DNA of 64,000 bases from Fennellomyces sp. T-0311 (taxonomy: Eukaryota; Mucoromycota; Mucoromycetes; Mucorales; Lichtheimiaceae), in contig JALLLT010000028.1 of the NCBI GenBank assembly GCA_025266875.1, positions 434,001 through 498,000 on the forward strand, in the 5' to 3' direction. A program made the position numbers and the translations under genes. Positions 11,246-27,386 of the stretch are shown piece after piece (the stretch's first letter is position 1; every line of letters begins with the position of its first letter). The notes under the pieces were generated by a model that made no database searches, was not told where the DNA came from, and saw only the letters and a program-made list of their open reading frames with translations.

Positions 11246-11680
11246 GAGCCCGTTCGGGTAACCAAAAAAAATGCATTTTAAGGGGCGAAAATGCATTCTG
11301 GGGCAAAATACATTTTGGTTGTGTTCGGGGTGCCATTTCAAAAAGTCATTACGGGAGCCAAAATGCATTTTGAGGAAAAGTAGGTCTGAGCTGCTTTTTT
11401 GAAAAAAGTCATTTTGCAACATTTCCCACATTTACACCACCCATAAAAAATATTCTAATATAATACTCGTCGGCTCAAAATAAAGCGATACAATGATAAG
11501 CAACGATCTATAGCTATTATTTCAAATAAAATGCATTTAGAAAATGTCGATCGAGAATTATCTCGAAGCAATGACTGGCAACTTTTTGAGAGTTCGGGTT
11601 GCCAAAAATGCATTTCAGCGTCAAAAAAGTAGTTTTGCCAAAATGCATTCTGTAAATGAATTCTGCATCCGAACGGGCTC
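11246..11680. mobile_element. 435-bp Harbinger/Tourist-like MITE
   Basis: Terminal inverted repeats GAGCCCGTTCGG at both ends, flanked by the direct repeat TAA (11243-11245 and 11681-11683). A 3-bp TWA target duplication is diagnostic of PIF/Harbinger elements. The interior is rich in AAAATGCATTTT-like words in both orientations and has no coding capacity. It is inserted immediately downstream of the last recognisable exon of family copy 3. Confidence 0.85.
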
Positions 11681-11683
11681 TAA

Positions 11684-12480
11684 TAGAGGTTTGGTAACTT
11701 ATTTGGTACAAGAATACGTATTTCAGCTCGTTCAGAGCAGTATTCCTGTATCTTACAGTGTTCCCCCTTTTTCCTATTCTCGCTATTTCCTCATTCTTGA
11801 GCCACTGTCTGTTCTTATTTCTTATTAACGGATTTTACCTCAGTTTTGAGCATATTTTACACATAGGGAAAAAACGGGGGATCAATGTAAAGTGCCTAAC
11901 TGGTGGAAATTCCTTCTGTTTTGCAATGTTTATGGTTTTTACATGATAGCTAACCAGCAGCACTACAATATAGCGAATGATAGCATCGAACGCGGAAAAG
12001 TGCTTCCAGTTCCACCGGAACAAAAAACGACAAACAGTCCGTGACAAATTTGTAGTAAAGTCATATGACGCAGCGTAAAAAATCTTTTATGTTCAATAAC
12101 AGCACATCATTTGTCACATTCAGCATGGCCTTTATACAATGAAACTACTCTCTGTCATGGTTTCGTTTGGTATGTTCTTCTCTTCTATGTAGTAAGAAGT
12201 TACAGCTGCGATGACATATTGGTTGCCATTTTCCAGAAGTGAGGAAGCTACTGCCTTCTCCTTGTTCATTTGGCTGCTAAACGCACAGCGTTAAAGGGCA
12301 ATTCCCGTAGATGGGAAAGGAACATCAAAGTGTCGTCTGCGTACGTCATGTCCTCGATGGTTGAGACATCTAGGCTAAAGCGTGAAGCCATTGATTTCCC
12401 AGCCATCATCGGGTCTGCTAGAATGTCAAACAAAAGGTGTCCCAGTGCAACTACACTAACACACTATGTAATCGCGATCT
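11684..12480. other. Spacer between family copies 3 and 4
   Basis: No gene seen. Positions about 11945-12090 are homologous to the spacer behind copy 2 (8930-9070), marking the end of the duplicated unit. Confidence 0.45.
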
Positions 12481-13930
12481 TCCAAAAAGTGAATTAAGTA
12501 CCTATTAGCTGAATAGAATACTAAATCAGTAATACAGCCTTCCATAGATACATTCAGCAAGAGAACCGCGTGATCGCACTTACGAGATTTCACCTACCAT
12601 GATTCTGACGGGAAACGACTGACGCGCGCGAGACCAGACACTTCTCGAACATGGCCCTTAAAAATTGATTACGGAATTGAACATCGAAGTATGATATATA
12701 AGACTTTACGTAATGATTCCATTTGCTAATGGATATCAGTAGAACCACAGCAATGAGAAACCGAATGTGTTTCATTGAGAAACGAAGTAGGTATAGTATT
12801 AAAATAAGGTATTATCTTTCTGTGAATGACGAACTTAATCATTTATAGCACCTTAGGTTCATTCTTGTGAGAGCCAACTGCCATCGCAGGTAACGCTTTG
12901 CATCGGTTTCCGTCATTAAAAACCGGCCGGAAAAATATATACAAAGTTTGATCCTTTATATCTTCATGGAACCACAGCCATCCTACATGAAATAAAAAAA
13001 AACATATGATTCCCAGGCAACTAGATGATAATCTTTAGAATCTTTTATTCCGTCAAGCATGCTTGGTGACTAGTAGAACAAATTTAATCGGTTTTCTTTA
13101 TCAAGAAATTTTTCTCGGCGATTGAGTATCAATCTTGCATTAATTTTCGGCTTCAAGCGAATCACCATCTTCTTCAACAACTACTACAGAATAGACATCG
13201 TTTCGTTTATACTCATCGTAATAATATTTGCGTTGAATGACCATTTTCCCACAAAGATAAGAGGCCACTCAAATGCCCTGCAGCAAACAGGTGATACAGC
13301 CGATGAGCAGATTGGCGATATCACTATACACAACCAGATGTATATAAGTCAAGTGATAGCGTCAGAAGCACGAAAATTGCAGTCTTAGAGCAGAAAAATA
13401 ACATCATGAGGTAGCTATATTAATACACCCAAAGTTTGTATATATTTTTTCTGGTCGATCTTTATTTCAGTTAGGCTCTATCTCTATTCGCCCATGGCAT
13501 CGAAAAATAGGCCAGCATGAAAGCAGTTCTCTCTCTTTGTAGTATGCTGTATGGTACTCTCACTCCTTCAAGGGGGCCTCTTTGCAGCAACGAACGGGTA
13601 AAGTACTGAATATTCCTTTCCGATGTATTATAGATATAACTTTCTATGTTCATTTAGGACCGATAGTAAATGACTCATAAAATGGAATCTGGAAGCGCTT
13701 CTAAAAAAGCTACGAAACCCGCAATCTCTCAAAAACTTTATGCATGATGCAATGTCAGAACAACAAGTGTTAATGATAGTAGATATCAGGGCGAGAATAA
13801 AGTGCGGACAGGAACTGGGCCCGATCTCTTCAAACTCGCATATCAAAAGAAGGATTCCCTTGACAAGATGACCTATGACCGAGTAGATGACTAAGAGATA
13901 TCGAAGGCGCCATTTTACAAGAAATTGCAA
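12481..13930 (+). pseudogene. Tandem family copy 4, decayed nuclease-like gene
   Basis: Degenerate fourth copy. At about 12481-12600 it matches the first two exons of copy 2 (TAGCTGAATAGAATACTAAA against TAGCTGGATAAAACACTAAA, then the GCAAGAGAACCGCGT stretch). At 13475-13900 it matches the SLYSPEASKK and nuclease-like core of copy 3. Frameshifts and stops interrupt both parts, the ExK motif is lost, and the middle is only faintly recognisable. It is clearly non-coding as a whole. Confidence 0.7.
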
Positions 13931-15513
13931 TGTTCATCTCGGTCATCAAGACAGCTGCGGATGCCAACAACCGCAACCGCACAGCATCCCACAACTGCGT
14001 GCAACGCGAAATCGAAAGCTTCCGAAGAGGTTGACTAATGCACATACTAGTCGAGTATAATACTAAGTTAACTATGTAATAGCTTTCAAAAATATGTCGA
14101 ACGAGAGACTAAAGTGGCCCCACTGAAATAATTCCATATCTTACCTCCTAAATCTTTGATCAGCAGAACTACTGATGCGCACGAACCATAAGGAGTTCAG
14201 ACTCGTGAAGATTCTCCACAAAGATGCGGATAAGTTGACACTGACAAGTTCATTGATAAAAGACCGTATGTATAATAAGGTCGTGGATATTCCTTTGCAT
14301 TATTCCATTATTGTAGTGGGTTAATTCCAAGATATGTACCACTTGCTATGACAAGATCGAAAAGTTCATCCCATCCAAAAAACAAGATCATGCTGTAAAG
14401 AAGTCCTTCATACATAAGTGAGAAAAGGTTCAATGCAAACGATGAACGTGGATGCTAATACAATGTGTAAAAAACTTGTCGATCACCGTGCATATTGATT
14501 TATAAACTAAGGTTATTACAGGTGCGGGCCCATCGTCCGCGAATCGTGCAATAAAAAAGGAGGAACCAACAGAAAGAGGCTTCTGAAAGAACATACATGG
14601 AGTAGTAGGTTACATTACTTCCAGTTCTTTAAAACAGATGCTATCTCGAGATGGTAGTTTGGTGTATATAATAGTAATACCTGGAACAATAACCCCTCTT
14701 ATGAATGGGAACAAAAGCGTTGCAAAAGATTCGAGGGATACTGAGATAAGAGCGAAGTAGCGAGTATCGAAAAGGGACAATAAAAGTCAACGAGACCAGA
14801 AAACTGTAGTTTATTGATGAAGAGTTCGCTCTATTTATATTAAATGCTTATCATGGATGGGACTTCCTATTACCGATGTTATCCAAGGTCATATCATGAT
14901 TATACCTGTATATCCATTACGTATGTCATGTTGGGGTGTTATTTGAGAAACGAGTGATGTCTATCGTTATGGAGCCGGTCCATAACGGATAATGATAAGC
15001 TAAGTGATAGCTGTTGACACGCGTTCATGATAACGTCTATGACAATATGCCGGATATGGAAGATATGTCTGCATGAGTGAGTTTTACCAAAAAGAAAAGT
15101 GAGAGATAACCGTTCCGAGATACTGATCAGTGATTATGTTCATGTTGGATACAACACTTGTGCTATCTTCGGTAAGCGGAAAAAGGCACCAAAAACATCA
15201 TCGCGCCTCTCTGGCAGTCCCGCCTCTCGTTTGCTGGTGACTTTCTGTTACATACTAAGCTGTACAATAGACCAGACACTTAGGTACAACAAGTGATACA
15301 GCTGAAGATGAAAGGTGTCTTTATTAATTTGGCTACAGCCGCTACTTATATAATGCTGAGCTTCAATTAAAACAATACAGCATTACTGGATGGTAACACT
15401 TTCCCCTTGGCGCTGGTAGATGGGATCGTGTAAGTACCGGAGAATAATGTGTAAAGCACATTTGCTCCAATATGGATGGAGTGATCGTTGCAGTCGACGT
15501 CTGGGAGGATCAC
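13931..15513. other. Gene-free stretch
   Basis: No supportable gene in about 1.5 kb. The only distinct structure is a perfect 9-bp hairpin at 14965-14987 (CGTTATGGA, loop GCCGG, TCCATAACG). Confidence 0.5.
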
Positions 15514-18028
15514 TCAGATATTCTGTTGTGGGACCACCAATTTAACGACAGCGTTTGTGATATAAGCCAGAGGGACGCATTCATGCACTGACAGGACATC
15601 CACTTCGTCATCATCGCTGTCTTCCGCGCTATCGTCTTGGTCTGGTTCGGAGTGGTAGTATGGTCGAACTGCGTTGGCGATTTTGGCAGCAGTCTGGCAC
15701 TGCTTATCTGTTAGGTCGCTCCCCTTATAGGCTGCATCGCGAATTGCTCTGGCAGACACCTGCTTGGAGGTGGTGGACAAGCACTCGTTTGATAATGGCT
15801 ACCAGTGCTCGAACTTGACGGGTGGTAACTTCATTTTCTTGGGCATCTACGGCAGACTCTTCCACTTCTTCCTCGTCGGCGTCGTTGGTCTTTGTACTAA
15901 TCGGATTGTCCTTGTCAAGCTTCTTGGGAAGAGTGCGATCCTGTTTGTGCTTTTCTTCTTTCTCGGCCTCCTCTTTGCTACTAAGAGCTTTTGATGAACG
16001 GGCCAGCTTGTCAAGCTTTTAGAATAACTCTGTTAGTGCGAAAAGTAAGCACACAAAAATTCTGTCGATCTACCTTCGCGACCCAGTTGTTTAGCTTTTC
16101 GAATAACATTTCGATCACAGCATCGTCTCTTCCGCGAATAATCGAATTCTCAAGCTCTTTCCGGTGGTAATCTGCCTTACTCTTAGCATGTACTATGCTA
16201 ATACGCCGATCCACGGGATTGCCGGTTTCTGTCTCCTCCTTTTTTCTCTTCTCAGCTGCAATCCGCGCAAGATAACGACGGACGCGATCTGGTGCAAGCC
16301 TCAGCCGAATGAGAGCAGTTGTTAGGACTCGGAGATCCCTGTCGTGGCGCTTCCGCGGCCAGAGGTTGTGTGCAGCTGTCTTGAGCTCCCGCAGAGCATT
16401 GTTCATGGCACCGTTGAAGGCAAAGTCATCCTACTTGGTGACAACGCCAGTATCCTCGATCGACTTGCGTTATTCATGAAAGATAAATGATTCCATCTTT
16501 TTGTTCACGCTTGAACCGACGCACCCTAAGCATAAAACATAACACGTTGATTGATGGAAACGGAAAGTGTACACTGCGATGACGTACCTAACAGTCTGTT
16601 CGAGAAATGTTCAAACTGATACACGCGGGCACCTTCCAACTTGTCCAGATCTGGCGGTATAGGTGACACATGGACAACCGTTTTCGCCTCTGGTCCGAAA
16701 TCAAAACTAGGTACCAGAGCTTGGATATCGAAAATTGTGTCGTCGACAACAGTACCGCACAGTCGGGCCATTCTTCCGCTGGCGATCATATCAGTCAAAG
16801 CTGATACCCCGTCGAAAGTTGTGCCATACACTGACCGACGCGCAATTTCTCGTTCTCCAATCGGTTCAAGAACCCGTCGTAGGCGATTTCCTCTCGTAAA
16901 ATAGACCGCATTGAAAACGCCATAGCTTCTGTGAAAGTTACTGTTTCACGTATTGAAGTGTCTTTGTTTTTGACCGCTTGGCTATCTTCGTCGTCGGTTA
17001 ATTGGTCATCACTGCTATTGGCTTCTTGATCGCTGTCCTGATAACCCATGACTTCGTCCCACGTACATGAGTTCAAGAAACCCTCTACTTCCTCATGCAG
17101 CCGATACCCTTCACTTTTGAAGTATTGAAATCGGTCGTAATCTTTATATCCTTTTATCCGGTCAGCGAACCAGTTAGGAGCCACGTCCATGGGATGCCGT
17201 TTTAGGATGGATGCTTGGATCTCGTCATAGATGCGAGGAACGTTTTTTCTTTTGTCGTGCTTGTTGTGCAGCTTTTCTAGCATCTTGACAGCTTTTTGCT
17301 TGCTTTCCGCTCCTTTAAATGCCTCTCCAATCTCTTGACGATAGAACCGCCTGACCCCGGCCTCAAACTCGCTGATGATCTGGTCTCGGGTAATGCCTGT
17401 CCGTGGCATTGTCGTCTCTTCGTTGTCCACGTCATTCTCGTCATGGTCTGTAATCGTGGCTACAGTAGACGATGGTGGAGCTGGTGCGGGCGTTGGCTGA
17501 CACTTTACCGGCTTCGGAGGCTTCAAAAGAAGTCGATTTGAGTATATCATTACTTTGAATGGTTAGTCAAAAGCCAACCTTGTACTCGGACAAGTCGCAA
17601 AGTTGAGACCATTTGGTCTTCTCGCCAAGGTATGAGTCAGTATGCTGCAGCACACTAACAGTTGTTTTGCCGATCGGATTGATCACCTGCGCGTGCTTTC
17701 TGGTGGAAAAGTAGAAAACACGCAGATCCTTTTGATGAGCAATGGCTACGAGCTACATCAACCCTTTTGCTTTAGTTGGTGGCGCGGTTCGCAAGACAAT
17801 GGTATGATCAGAGTCGCCGGAAAGCAGCCGTGTCAATGCCGTGGATTGGAGAATATCCATGCCGCTTCTTTTAAGGGCGTTGGTTGTTTTGCGCAGGTTC
17901 TCGACACCGGGAACAAAGTTATGCAGACCATTGAAGGCGTTCTCGAGCCGGTTGGCTGAGATGGGTGGTGCTTCGATCTGTACCTCTTCCGAATGACCAA
18001 AGATCTTCTGTACAAGCGTAGGATTCAT
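15514..18028 (-). pseudogene. Broken multi-exon gene of unknown family
   Basis: One gene can be followed from ATG at 18028 through exons 18028-17579, 17520 to about 16590, about 16530-16080, and about 16020-15514. It has an acidic Ser-rich segment, a Lys/Arg-rich helical segment and an acidic tail. It is broken: in-frame TAG at 17753-17755, a one-base frameshift near 16833-16845 (KLR should run on into SVYGTTFDG), TAA at 16470-16472, TAG at 16431-16433 and another frameshift near 15780. Splice signals are otherwise intact (for example a 58-nt intron with GACTAAC at 17521-17578), so decay looks recent. I do not recognise the family and saw no terminal repeats or transposase motif. Confidence 0.6.
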
Positions 18029-19182
18029 AGTTGGAAAGAATGTGGTACAGCATGAAGCGCGAAACGCGAAAAAAGAGAGTCGACGGAAGCACGCAATTGG
18101 GCGTGTATTTTATTTGGTACTTCCTTATTAAGTTAGGCTAACGTTGACGTCCAAGCATTGTTACTTTCATTCGTAGTACCAATCATAATGGTCAACCCTA
18201 TTGGCCATCGCTATTGTTTCAGTATGCGAACGAGGTGCACGCTTCATGTATGGTATGCACGGATCAACTGTTTCTGCACATGAAATGCTATCGGCAACCA
18301 ATGATATGCATAAACGGCGCAACCCGCCAGCTTCCGTTTTAAGTAGAATATCTCGCAGTAAAAACGCGTGACAGACACCCAGCCAGCCGTATCGACCAAT
18401 CCCTAAAGGCTGTTTCAAACGCCGTTAGAACGCCTAAAAAGTAGTATTTATTGATGTCATAAACACTATGCTACCCCGTTCACATTAATTGTACCTCGGG
18501 AGGTTAAATGATGGATACAGACCCAATATGACCGTGCGGGCTATCAAATTAGAAAATATCGCGGTTCCTATGTAAAAGGATAGTGGTACCACAGACATGG
18601 CATCATATGGCCACGGCTCTTGCTACACAAGGGAAAGAGGGTGATATGGTACATAAAATGCTACTTGGTCGGAAATAAATTGCGGATCGTATCTGCATTA
18701 GCAGAATTCCTACGAAAAGGCACGAGCTTGAAAGATTATACTTGCTATATAAGCTATATATATCCAATGGATTCTTGCTTCCGTAGTATGCAATCGAAGA
18801 GTATTCATACTGGCCGTTCCAAAGACATTTATTTTTACTTACCACATAATGTATGTACTTACTGCTGTCACCGTTGTACGTAAATATTCCAATCGATCTT
18901 TCAGGGGCTACAAATGGAAGCAGGTGGAAATGAACTTGACAATGCGAGCTATGCAGAAAGTTACTATAAAATGGATTAAACGCAGGTCACTGTATTAAGA
19001 GAAAGCGAAACAAAAGCACTATACACAAAGCGGATTAGGGTCATGGAGAGAGAAAGAAAAAAAGAGAGAGGAAGAGATAAAAGGATAAGAAACTATAAAA
19101 AGAGATGATGGAATGCAATGGATTGATATTACATAGAGAAGTGTATGCGGATATAGGTCGATTCAGACACCGGGCTGAATTT
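18029..19182. other. Intergenic, no gene seen
   Basis: AT-rich DNA between the pseudogene's start and the 3' end of the LDB1-like gene. Short frames on both strands look like chance. Confidence 0.5.
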
Positions 19183-21081
19183 TTATTGCGTAGGTTGTTG
19201 TGATGGTGGTAAGGCAGTTTGTTGCGGTTGAGTGAATTGCCCTGGGTATGGTTGTTGATATGCATCGGGCATCTGCTGCTGAAGTAAAGCTTGCTGCTGC
19301 TGTTGATGGTACAGCTGCTGTTGCCGTAGTAACATTTGATGCTGGAGCTGTTGTTGTTGCTGGACATAGGCAAGTGGAAGCTGACTAGGATTTTGCATGG
19401 GGGCTGTACCTGCAACAAGCGCAGGGGAATTGGACGCAGTTGGGGTTTGGGTCTTGACCACGGGTGAGGGATCTGCAACAAACGCCACTTCATTTCCTGA
19501 ATCCTCGCTTTTTACTTTGGCTGTTGATTTTTTGGCGCGAGATGTTTTTTGGCGTGTCAACTTGGGACGTTCTTCTTTTGGCTTTGTCTCTCTTTTGGCA
19601 ATTTTCATCTTACCACCACCACTCTTTTCTGCAACCATATCAGGGAATTGCCGGTTGGCTTGAAATGCCATCGCACGCATACTCTCTATGGTAAAAAAGA
19701 AAAGAAAAATTGATAAGCATAAACATGCACGTACCCTCCTGTTTTGATTGTTTGCTATTTACCTTCGGCACTGACCTCCGCAGTCAGAGAGTAGAACATC
19801 ATCTCACCCACTCTACCCATGGCATCGGATATCTACCGCGCAGTTTTGTGAGCAAAATTCGGCAGTATCCACTTCAATAGAAAACCTTTAGCCACATATA
19901 TAACTGTGTAGGGACTCCCCATTCGTTCACAGGCGATTCGGGCTGCATTTGGCCCTTGGATTTGGACTTTGGCTGTTTTTGTACGAGCTCTGTGATACGA
20001 TTCCGTGCAATAAACTCTTCATGGCCACTGCACTTGAATTCCATCCATGAAATCCGCAGGCCAGTGGTGGCACGGCTAAAATGAACTTCCAATGTACCCG
20101 ACGATACCACCTACATTCGCACAATTCCCACATGAGTTACTTTTTTTGTAGGTGTCGCTCCCATAGCAACAAAAAGTATTATTACCATGCCACCATTATC
20201 GTAGCGATGAATAAGACTACTCCGTGCACAATCAATTGTGATGGACCCATCACTCTGTAACTTTTCCTCCGTCTGCTCCAGAGTCAGCTGGATGGATGAC
20301 AATTTGCATTGATCGTATTGGGTATGAAAGAAGCCGGCAATGCTGGGCTGCGTTAGTTCTGGAAATCCAGGTTAGTTTGGTTGCTTTCACAAGCACGGCA
20401 GGGCGTGTGTAGGTAGGATTACCGTATGCTTCCGTCACATTTTTCTGATCACTCCATAAGCCCATTTTAAATATGCTCCATTCTGTAAAAAACTTATCGA
20501 CAAGCTGTTTCCAGAACGTTGGATCGGTTGCCTAAGGGGTGGTGAGGATAGGTTTGTGCCATGCCCCCCGCCCCTTACAACTTGGTGCTGATCCCCTTCT
20601 AAAGCAAAGAAAAAAAACATACCTGTGCACCTGGGCTTATCATTTCAGCAAATTGAAGTAACCGAAGTACTGCCTGACCAGTCAGCTGCAGCCTAACGAG
20701 TAACGTTAATAACACGGCATGATACATCGACCATTCCTCCTTTAGATGCAACACTTACCGCTGGTTGGCGAGCGGCTTGTTGGGTAGACCGTTTGGCAGA
20801 GCAGCCGGTTGAGGCGATAGTTCCTGTTGATGCGTGATGGCGGGAGTAGGTGGGGGGATGACCGAACCCGATCGCGCTTGTTGCTGTAACATTAAATACT
20901 GACGCTGTCTCGCTGCATTTTGCGCCTGAATTTGCGCAGATGGAGGAAAACCATGCTGTTGGACATGCGGGGTTTGCGGTTGTTGCGGCAATTGGACAGG
21001 CAGCGGCTGTTGAGTGGGAAGAGCACCTGTCGACATCAGGGCGTCTTTACGTTTGGGGCTTCTTTTCTTTTTCCGTTTCAA
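19183..21081 (-). CDS. LDB1/SEUSS-type LIM-binding transcriptional adaptor
   Basis: Predicted nuclear adaptor with a LIM-binding (LDB1/Chip/SEUSS) domain; such proteins bridge DNA-bound factors. Exons: 21081-20759, 20692-20623, 20531-20423, 20358-20186, 20110-19886, 19832-19763, 19685-19183, all in phase, giving 490 residues. Residues 1-107 are Pro/Gln-rich. The conserved domain runs from about residue 110 to 320, including FWKQLVDKFFTEWSIFKMGL, GFFHTQYDQCKL, the VVSSGTLEVHFSR strand and ISWMEFKCSGHEEFI. A Lys-rich, NLS-like stretch (KMKIAKRETKPKEERPK) follows, then a Gln-rich tail. Start: 21081 is the first ATG of the open frame; the internal Met at 21033 is an alternative. The family call rests on remembered domain pattern. 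Confidence 0.72.
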
Positions 21082-21801
21082 AGGGTATTTTTTTTTTGCT
21101 GTGCTTTTGCTGTTTACTTGTTCACAAAGTTACAGAAAGTTAAAAGAGAAAAAGAGGTCAAGAAAGGAACCCGTCTTTTTTGTGCACCCAATTTTTTAAA
21201 TTCATCAGCTGAGATACTATCGCCGCTCACGCTTTGTTCATGAATGTTGGGCTGCTCGTCCATGTAGTCTTGTCGTCCCACTTTTGTATGTAACCATAGC
21301 AATACAGGGATATTTTCTGACATCAAAATGACGGCACTATCGTAGCTATGACGATTACGCGCCGCATCCTTCTCCTAAGGCTGTCCATTTTTTCTCTCGT
21401 TTCATTTGGCAGAAAAAAGCCGTGTTTGGGTTGCTCACGCATTTTAGGGATAGGACTGCAAACGGCCAAAAGGATCTGCATACGATGCACGTTTGACAGC
21501 GAATGATGTGTTGCCATGGCGTTTCCCTAGCAGTACTCAACCAATGACTACTAGGGGAAGTAATTAAAGTGGAGGGGAAATGAAAGCTTCCCGGAAAGGC
21601 GATCAATAGGGCGAGTGCAACAATCATGGAAAGTTCGCTTTGTGTGAGAGCTTCACGGGGCTTAAGCTTTTCGTTTTTGACAGATTCCCTTTTAAGTCCT
21701 TTAAAGAAGAACTCAGCCCTTGGCTGTCTATTGCAAGAAAAAATAACGAACAGGATATAATGAAAAAAAATACTAATAATGCTACATTCTATGTACACGG
21801 A
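21082..21801. other. Promoter/spacer between LDB1-like gene and PEX6
   Basis: About 720 bp separating two genes on the same strand. Overlapping short frames are not supported by splice or family evidence. Confidence 0.45.
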
Positions 21802-25600
<3,799 letters not shown>

Positions 25601-25706
25601 ATCCGGCAGCCAACTCCGCAGCCATTTCTGCTGACATAAAAGAGCCGGTAAGCGATATATATTTGTTTTAGGTCTATGCCAGACTATACTGTATTAAATA
25701 GCTACT

Positions 25707-27386
25707 TTAGGTTGGAGAAGACGCCGTCGCTTCCGTGCTAGTAGAGCCGCTGCCCGACGACAGAGCCCAATGATTGATAGACCAATCTGTCACAATGCCC
25801 TTATACTTTTCCCGGGTCAGCTCTTCGCCCGACAGTTTGAGCGAACCCATCAAGGACCCTGACAGTATGCATGAGCAACCAGCATCCATTTTACTAGCTA
25901 TCCAAGTTACCTCCAATCCAGCCACGCATGTTGTTCATGAAAATGCGACCAGCGCCATTGTTTTCCTCTGGACTGTCGATGAATCGCACCGAGTTGTGAA
26001 GGCGGAGTAGACTGGCGTAGCGCTTCTTTTCAAATGGAGATGGATCACGCATCACACGCAATATTTCTTGCTTCAATCGAGAAGCGAATCCCGGGATAAG
26101 CGATGTACCCCCGTTGAGCAGCAAGGATGATGCAAGTGGCCTTCGAAGATCAGGTTGTGCCTTAAAAGAAGTCAATGCCCATTTCGGGTATACACTGTCT
26201 TGCTCAGTATATATACCTTGAGAATAGCATTCAGAACACAGTGAACCACGCTAGGCTCATCGTCATCGTCTCCTTCAAAAAGCACTTCAGCAGCACGTTC
26301 ACGGATCCACCCGGGTATCAGCAAGGTCGCCTTGGTGCCATCGGCCAGGACAACTGGGTAATAGATATCCGTCGCACTGCTAAAGTTTTTGTATCCAGCT
26401 ATTGGATCCATCCGCACTTCTCGATCCATCATTAACGGAGAACAGAAAAGGATTGTCGCTTTCAGACTTTCAAGTAAGCTCGGTGTCAGTACAGATCGTG
26501 GAATCGGATTTTGCGGTGCAAGCGAGAGTTTCAAATGCGAGGGGGGTATAAAGCGACCATGGTCCAAGAGTAACGACCTCAGGCGCTGGGTAAGGGCTCG
26601 ACCAGCGAGTGGAGTAGTGGCAATGTAAGGTACAAGCGGTCGAGCTGAGTAGACTGGCAACACGGTGGTTTCCAAGTTACCGCAATCGATAACGAGACCT
26701 GTAGTCGTGCCTGTTGTCAAGAGCGCCATCAGATGGACGGGTACAAACGAAATTGACGGAACCTTTCAACCAGATATCAGTAAACCTGATCGACTACCCT
26801 TACTATATCTTTACCTGAAAGTATTGGAACAGCAAGTCTGCAATGGTGCGTTTCAATGCAACCGGAGACAGTGGCGATTCACAAATTATCACTTTACGAG
26901 ATTTCGGATCTGTCAACAGCAGTCTAGTATTCTATGTTCAGCATATCAACGCTACAAACCACTTGTCGCCCTTTTACCGAAAGTATATATCATGTAGAAG
27001 CTTTTTTAGCTTTTCCTCCAGCGACTTCATGTCTCCTTTTGCCATTAGGTCTAGTTCATACAACCCTACCGGCTGCGTTTTCTTTTCGTTAACAGACGTG
27101 AATAAAAAGACGATCAACAAGGTACCTGGCTATCAACGCTGAATGCTTCACCATCGGGACCTGGCGATCGCTCCAATCGTGAACAAGTGGGAACAATATG
27201 GCGCGGGTGTGATTCACCAGAAAAACCGCACTTAATGTACAACGATCCTATATCCAAAACAACGCGATCTTCGGTTCCGTAGATGGAATGGCGACGTGCA
27301 AAGCTGTGCAGAGAAGATGATGACGTGTAGTTCGAGAGATAGCTCGCCGGAATGTCCGAGGACACAGATGTCGTCGTCATGGCCAA
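25707..27386 (-). CDS. Actin-related protein, Arp10/Arp11-like (dynactin)
   Basis: Actin-fold protein, most like the Arp10/Arp11 pointed-end subunit of dynactin, the dynein cofactor. Exons: 27386-27126, 27072-26978, 26923-26815, 26762-26217, 26160-25911, 25858-25707, in phase, 470 residues. Evidence: the phosphate-1 loop VVLDIGSLYIKCGFSGE with PRHIVPT near residue 45; the ALLTTGTTTGLVIDCGNLET segment matching the actin phosphate-2 loop; and LLNGGTSLIPGFASRL matching the actin adenosine loop. The connecting regions are too diverged for actin, Arp1, Arp2 or Arp3. Ser-rich N-terminal and Ser/Thr C-terminal extensions are present. Its 3' end lies only 107 bp from the PEX6 start on the same strand. 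Confidence 0.8.

Noticed and set aside
15290..18600. Search for terminal inverted repeats around the unknown broken gene
   Set aside because: No matching pair was found by eye on either side, so it is not called a transposon.
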